Source: Chryseobacterium sp. Marseille-Q5410 (lineage in GTDB: Bacteria; Bacteroidota; Bacteroidia; Flavobacteriales; Weeksellaceae). From it: 64,000 nucleotides of DNA. The stretch spans positions 1,116,001 through 1,180,000 of the forward strand of contig CAMPOT010000001.1 in assembly GCA_946892665.1 (NCBI GenBank). The letters run 5' to 3'. Positions 61,009-64,000 of the stretch are shown here, piece by piece. The translations under genes were made by a program, and so were the position numbers. Under the pieces are notes generated by a model, which saw only the letters and a program-made list of their open reading frames with translations, was not told the origin of the DNA and searched no databases. Each line of letters opens with the position of its first letter. Position 1 is the stretch's first letter.

Positions 61009-61040
61009 AATAAGAAAAATGGTAGCTTATTTTTCTTATT
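61009..61040 (+). repeat. Perfect inverted repeat between tRNA genes
   Basis: AATAAGAAAAAT (61009-61020) pairs exactly with ATTTTTCTTATT (61029-61040) across an 8-base loop. It lacks a T run, so it may be a processing signal or weak terminator. Confidence 0.5.
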
Positions 61041-61084
61041 AAAAAAATATTTTAATTTATAATGTTAATTGTTATTAATTAAAA

Positions 61085-61157
61085 GACTCGGTAGCTCAGC
61101 TGGTAGAGCAATACACTTTTAATGTATGGGTCCTGGGTTCGAATCCCAGCCGGGTCA
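61085..61157 (+). tRNA. tRNA-Lys (TTT), copy 2
   Basis: Identical over all 73 bases to the first tRNA-Lys (60808-60880). The 3' CCA is not encoded. Confidence 0.96.
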
Positions 61158-61159
61158 CA

Positions 61160-61187
61160 AATTTACCTTTCGGGGTAATTTTTTTTT
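61160..61187 (+). terminator. Terminator after the tRNA cluster
   Basis: A short stem with arms AATTTACC and GGTAATTT, one mismatch, followed by a T run. Confidence 0.7.
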
Positions 61188-61263
61188 CATATTAATATTT
61201 TGTGATTTGGTGCTCAAAAGTCTTCTTAATTAGGAAGACTTTTGACGTTTTTAGGAAGTGCTC

Positions 61264-62112
61264 CTAATCCAAATGCATATTGTCGATAAGGCGTACATCT
61301 CCCACAAATACTACAATAAATGCACGGTAGCTTTTGTCTTTATAGAAGAAATCGGTCTGTTTCAATGTAGTTTCGTCGGCAATTTCGAAATATTCGAGTT
61401 TCATACCGGGTTGATCATCAAAAATTTCTTTTACGCGGTGATTAATTTCTGGAATTGTGATAACACGGAACCAGTCATTTACCTTTACCAAAGTTTCGTA
61501 AATAATTTTAGCGGCTTCTTTCTCTTCAGCGGTAAGTCGCTGATTTCGGGAACTCATTGCCAGTCCGTTTTTTTCGCGGAAAATAGGAACTCCGTGTATT
61601 TTGATGGGGAGTTTCAGTTTCTCTGTAAGTTTTTTGATGATGGCTAGTTGCTGGTAATCTTTATCGCCAAAGTACGCATTGTCGGGCTTCACCTGCCGAA
61701 ATAGCTCTTCTACAACAGTTCCAACGCCATTGAAATGGCCAGGTCGTGATTTGCCCTCCATTTCGTTTTCCAATCCATCGAAATCATAGTCTTTACTTTC
61801 CAATACTTCAGGATAGATATCAGGAATTTCTGGGATATAGAGAGCATCTACATTTCCTGATTCTTCAAGGATTTTGATGTCTTTTTCGATATTTCGAGGG
61901 TATTTTTGTAAATCTTGAGGATTGTTGAATTGGGTTGGATTTACGAATATTGAAGAAATTACCAGGTCGTTTTCTTCCCTAGCCTTAGCGTAAAGTGAGA
62001 GGTGACCTTCGTGTAGTGCGCCCATAGTGGGAGCGAACCCGATTTTTTTTCCCATTTCTTTTTGTCTTTCTACAAAGTCGAGGAGCGGTTTCTTAGTTTT
62101 AAAAATTTCCAT
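61264..62112 (-). CDS. panC: Pantoate-beta-alanine ligase
   Basis: A 282-residue ATP-dependent ligase that makes pantothenate, the coenzyme A precursor. Landmarks: TMGALHEGHLSLYAKA (ATP-binding HxGH), FVNPTQFNNPQDLQKYPR, GDKDYQQLAIIKKL and the C-terminal MSSRNQRLT loop. The length is typical. It is the only pantothenate gene in the window and lies downstream of the tRNA cluster, on the opposite strand, 77 bases from the tRNA terminator. Confidence 0.94.
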   Translation of the reverse strand: MEIFKTKKPLLDFVERQKEMGKKIGFAPTMGALHEGHLSLYAKAREENDLVISSIFVNPTQFNNPQDLQKYPRNIEKDIKILEESGNVDALYIPEIPDIYPEVLESKDYDFDGLENEMEGKSRPGHFNGVGTVVEELFRQVKPDNAYFGDKDYQQLAIIKKLTEKLKLPIKIHGVPIFREKNGLAMSSRNQRLTAEEKEAAKIIYETLVKVNDWFRVITIPEINHRVKEIFDDQPGMKLEYFEIADETTLKQTDFFYKDKSYRAFIVVFVGDVRLIDNMHLD

Positions 62113-62252
62113 AGTTCGGTATTAACTGTGTAAAAGTAAAAAAATCCGATAAAAAAGATAGCTTGGAATCTATTTATTTTGTGGAATAATAGAATGATTT
62201 GAAATAAAATCATTAAAATTTGTTAATTAAAAAATATTCACTCAAAATTTTG

Positions 62253-62260
62253 TAATTTTG
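62253..62260 (+). promoter_or_regulatory. Promoter -7 box for the GlgA-like gene
   Basis: TAATTTTG, a perfect TAnnTTTG match, 47 bases before the ATG at 62308. No clear TTG element at the usual distance. Confidence 0.5.
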
Positions 62261-62307
62261 CACAACAGAAAAAAATCTGTTTTATTAATAAGAAGAACGA
62301 AGAATTT

Positions 62308-63078
62308 ATGCCGAACCAAAAGATTTTATATGTCACCACGGAAATGTTCCCGTATCAGGAAGATAGCAATATGGCGACAATGGTGAGCAAAATGGCTCTG
62401 AAAATGCACCAAGACGGAAATGATGTTAGAGTTTTTATGCCACGATTTGGACAAATCAGCGAGCGCAAGTTCCAGCTTCATGAAGTTATTCGACTTTCAG
62501 GAATGAATATCATCATCAACGACCTCGATCAGCCACTAATTATTAAAGTAGCCTCTCTTCCGGGCGAAAGACTTCAAGTATATTTTATTGATAACGAAGA
62601 GTATTTCAAAAGGAAACAGCTGTATGCTGACGACCAAGGCAATGCTTTTGATGATAATGATGAGCGCGCAATTTTCTTTGCACGTGGTGTTATCGAAACC
62701 ATCAAGAAACTTAATTGGGTTCCTGATGTAATTCATTTAAATGGTTGGATGGCTTCTTTCATTCCTATTTATCTTAAAACTTTCTATAAAACCGATTCTT
62801 ATTTCAAAGATTCTAAACTTGTTTTGTCGGTTTATAATGAAGAGGATACCCCGCTTTCTCCTTCGATAGAAGAAAAAATGAATTTTGACAATATTACCTC
62901 ACTTAAAGCGTTTAAGAAACCGAGCATTCAGCAATTTGTTATTGAAAGCATGGATTTGGTAGATGTTATAGTAAAAGGGGACGAGTTTTTACAAGGTGAA
63001 CTCGATGAAGCTTTTAACAATACCAATACCCAAAAATCGGAGTATTTGGATGCGCAATCAATCGAAACTTTATACTAA
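62308..63078 (+). CDS. Glycogen/starch-synthase-like protein, single domain
   Basis: A 256-residue protein that matches only the N-terminal Rossmann domain of GT5 glycogen synthases (ILYVTTEMFPYQE, MVSKMALKMHQDGNDVRVFM, DVIHLNGWMASFIPIYL). The ADP-glucose-binding KTGGL motif near the N-terminus is replaced by an acidic stretch (QEDSNMATM), and the whole C-terminal nucleotide-binding domain is missing. It probably does not make glycogen and may be a conserved lineage-specific protein. It lies 16 bases before a DUF4270 gene. Confidence 0.8.
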   Translation: MPNQKILYVTTEMFPYQEDSNMATMVSKMALKMHQDGNDVRVFMPRFGQISERKFQLHEVIRLSGMNIIINDLDQPLIIKVASLPGERLQVYFIDNEEYFKRKQLYADDQGNAFDDNDERAIFFARGVIETIKKLNWVPDVIHLNGWMASFIPIYLKTFYKTDSYFKDSKLVLSVYNEEDTPLSPSIEEKMNFDNITSLKAFKKPSIQQFVIESMDLVDVIVKGDEFLQGELDEAFNNTNTQKSEYLDAQSIETLY

Positions 63079-63094
63079 ATCAATTTAAATATTA

Positions 63095-64000
63095 ATGATA
63101 AAAAATATTAAGAAATTACTCAATATTGCCGCATTTGTGGTAATGGGAAGTTTAATTTTATGGAGCTGTGAGTCTGATGCAGATCAATTGGGATCTCAGT
63201 TTTTTCAAAATGTTGCACAAGGAAATCAGACTCCTTACGATGTGATTGCATATAATGTAAATAATGGAGATTCTATAAGAGTTGATAATTCTAGATTGCA
63301 GACCGCTACTTTGGGAGCGTTCAGCGAATCACAATTCGGATTGCAAAAATCCGCTTATGTTTCTCAGGTAAGATTGTCTTCTTATGAACCGGATTTCGGC
63401 ACCAATGCAATTTTGGATTCAGCGGTTATGGTTATAAAACCTACCTATCCTACAGATTCTGTCACCACAACTACTACTGAGGATTATATTTATCCTGATG
63501 GGAATGTAGCTGCAAAAAAAGTTGTAACAACCTATCCTGTCTCCAAATACGGTAAAACTAAACTGAACGGAGGGAAAACAGTTTTCAATATTAAAGTTCA
63601 CGAAGTAACCGAATTTCTTGGTTCGAATGCAGATCAAGTTCGTTCTAACCGTTCCGTTGCTACTGGAGCGCTTATTGGAAGCAAAGTTTTCAATGGTGAC
63701 ATCAGCGGAATTAAGATTACAAAAGATAGTGATAACAGCGAACTTTATATAAGAGAGGCAAACCTTCGGATTCCAATGGACTCTTCCTTCTTCCAAAATA
63801 AAATTATTGCAAAGGGTTCTTCACCGGAATTGGCAGATGTAGCTTCATTTATTCGTTATTTTAAAGGGTTGAAAGTTTCTGTTGATGAAAACGACGGCTA
63901 TATCTTTAGTTTCGATCCAAGTTCCATTGTTGTTAATTTGTACTATAAAAATGATGTGGTGACAGACGGAACTACAACTCGCCCTCAATCTGCATTTCAA
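63095..64000 (+). CDS. DUF4270-family lipoprotein (3' partial)
   Basis: The frame is open for all 302 codons to the edge of the window. The start at 63095 gives a lipoprotein signal with lipobox LWSC at about residue 25. The following Ser-, Asp- and Asn-rich region with repeated beta strands (GSQFFQNVAQGNQTPYDVIA, then the long strand-rich part) matches the DUF4270 family of Bacteroidota lipoproteins, whose role is unknown. It follows the GlgA-like gene by 16 bases, so the two are probably co-transcribed. Confidence 0.85.
   Translation, partial: MIKNIKKLLNIAAFVVMGSLILWSCESDADQLGSQFFQNVAQGNQTPYDVIAYNVNNGDSIRVDNSRLQTATLGAFSESQFGLQKSAYVSQVRLSSYEPDFGTNAILDSAVMVIKPTYPTDSVTTTTTEDYIYPDGNVAAKKVVTTYPVSKYGKTKLNGGKTVFNIKVHEVTEFLGSNADQVRSNRSVATGALIGSKVFNGDISGIKITKDSDNSELYIREANLRIPMDSSFFQNKIIAKGSSPELADVASFIRYFKGLKVSVDENDGYIFSFDPSSIVVNLYYKNDVVTDGTTTRPQSAFQ

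Noticed and set aside
60802-61062. 86-codon open frame covering the tRNA genes
   Set aside because: It runs through tRNA-Lys and tRNA-Leu in the sense direction and its sequence is set by the RNA structure. Such frames over tRNAs are common artefacts.

Overview
The window looks like chromosome of a Bacteroidota bacterium, most likely a flavobacterium of the Chryseobacterium/Kaistella/Epilithonimonas group (Weeksellaceae). The evidence is low GC, the TAnnTTTG promoter element before many genes, many lipoproteins, GldD, a PorZ-like protein with a type IX sorting tail, a DUF4270 lipoprotein, a bS22-like 29-residue basic protein and a homogentisate pathway cluster. Most of the window is ordinary housekeeping sequence. 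Accessory DNA is concentrated at about 41.7-46.5 kb. No species can be named from the sequence alone.

Layout. 0-2.5 kb: end of an ABC exporter, a lipoprotein, an HD hydrolase and a membrane protein. 2.6-7.1 kb (minus): a MacAB-like exporter operon (ATPase, two FtsX-type permeases, HlyD-type adaptor). 7.5-10.5 kb: class I ribonucleotide reductase (nrdB, nrdA) separated by a palindrome-rich element. 10.5-17.5 kb: DUF72 protein, small hypothetical gene, sigma factor, lipA, dps, FAD oxidoreductase, cinA and a DUF2807 protein. 17.6-22.9 kb: two tandem M13 metallopeptidase lipoproteins and TerC. 22.9-29.5 kb (minus): tyrosine breakdown cluster (flavin reductase-like, fahA, secreted protein, hpd, CoA hydrolase/transferase, hmgA). 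29.6-34.5 kb (minus): Mur-ligase-like fragment, lipoprotein, acyltransferase, NUDIX hydrolase, RNase G/E, a 29-codon ribosomal-type gene and HU. 34.5-41.7 kb (plus): mutY, gldD, PfkB kinase, two PpiC-type chaperones and a nitronate monooxygenase.

Accessory region. A 1748-bp IS1182-type element with 15-bp terminal inverted repeats and a 9-bp target duplication sits in the loop of what was a terminator hairpin. That terminator lay between the nitronate monooxygenase gene and an unlisted 42-codon gene. Beyond it are a HopJ-family gene, an AbiH-type phage-defence gene, an array of 21-bp tandem repeats whose last part is inverted, and an unrecognised 234-residue protein.

46.5-64 kb: pnp/rpsO, mgtE, a metal-receptor protein, dapA, a 5'-nucleotidase split into two genes in reversed domain order, porZ-recO, a 684-bp gene-free stretch, an FKBP-like lipoprotein, an S4 RNA-binding protein, aroK, a Lys-Leu-Lys tRNA cluster, panC, a glycogen-synthase-like protein missing key parts, and the start of a DUF4270 lipoprotein.

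Functionally, hpd-hmgA-fahA form most of the tyrosine-to-fumarate route. gldD, porZ and the two PpiC chaperones point to envelope, gliding and type IX secretion functions. pnp, rpsO, RNase G/E and bS22 are RNA and ribosome functions. No single complete new system is obvious. The best candidates for follow-up are the 21-bp array with its neighbouring gene, the terminator-targeting IS, and several family members lacking expected motifs (GlgA-like, PlsC-like, Mur-like).
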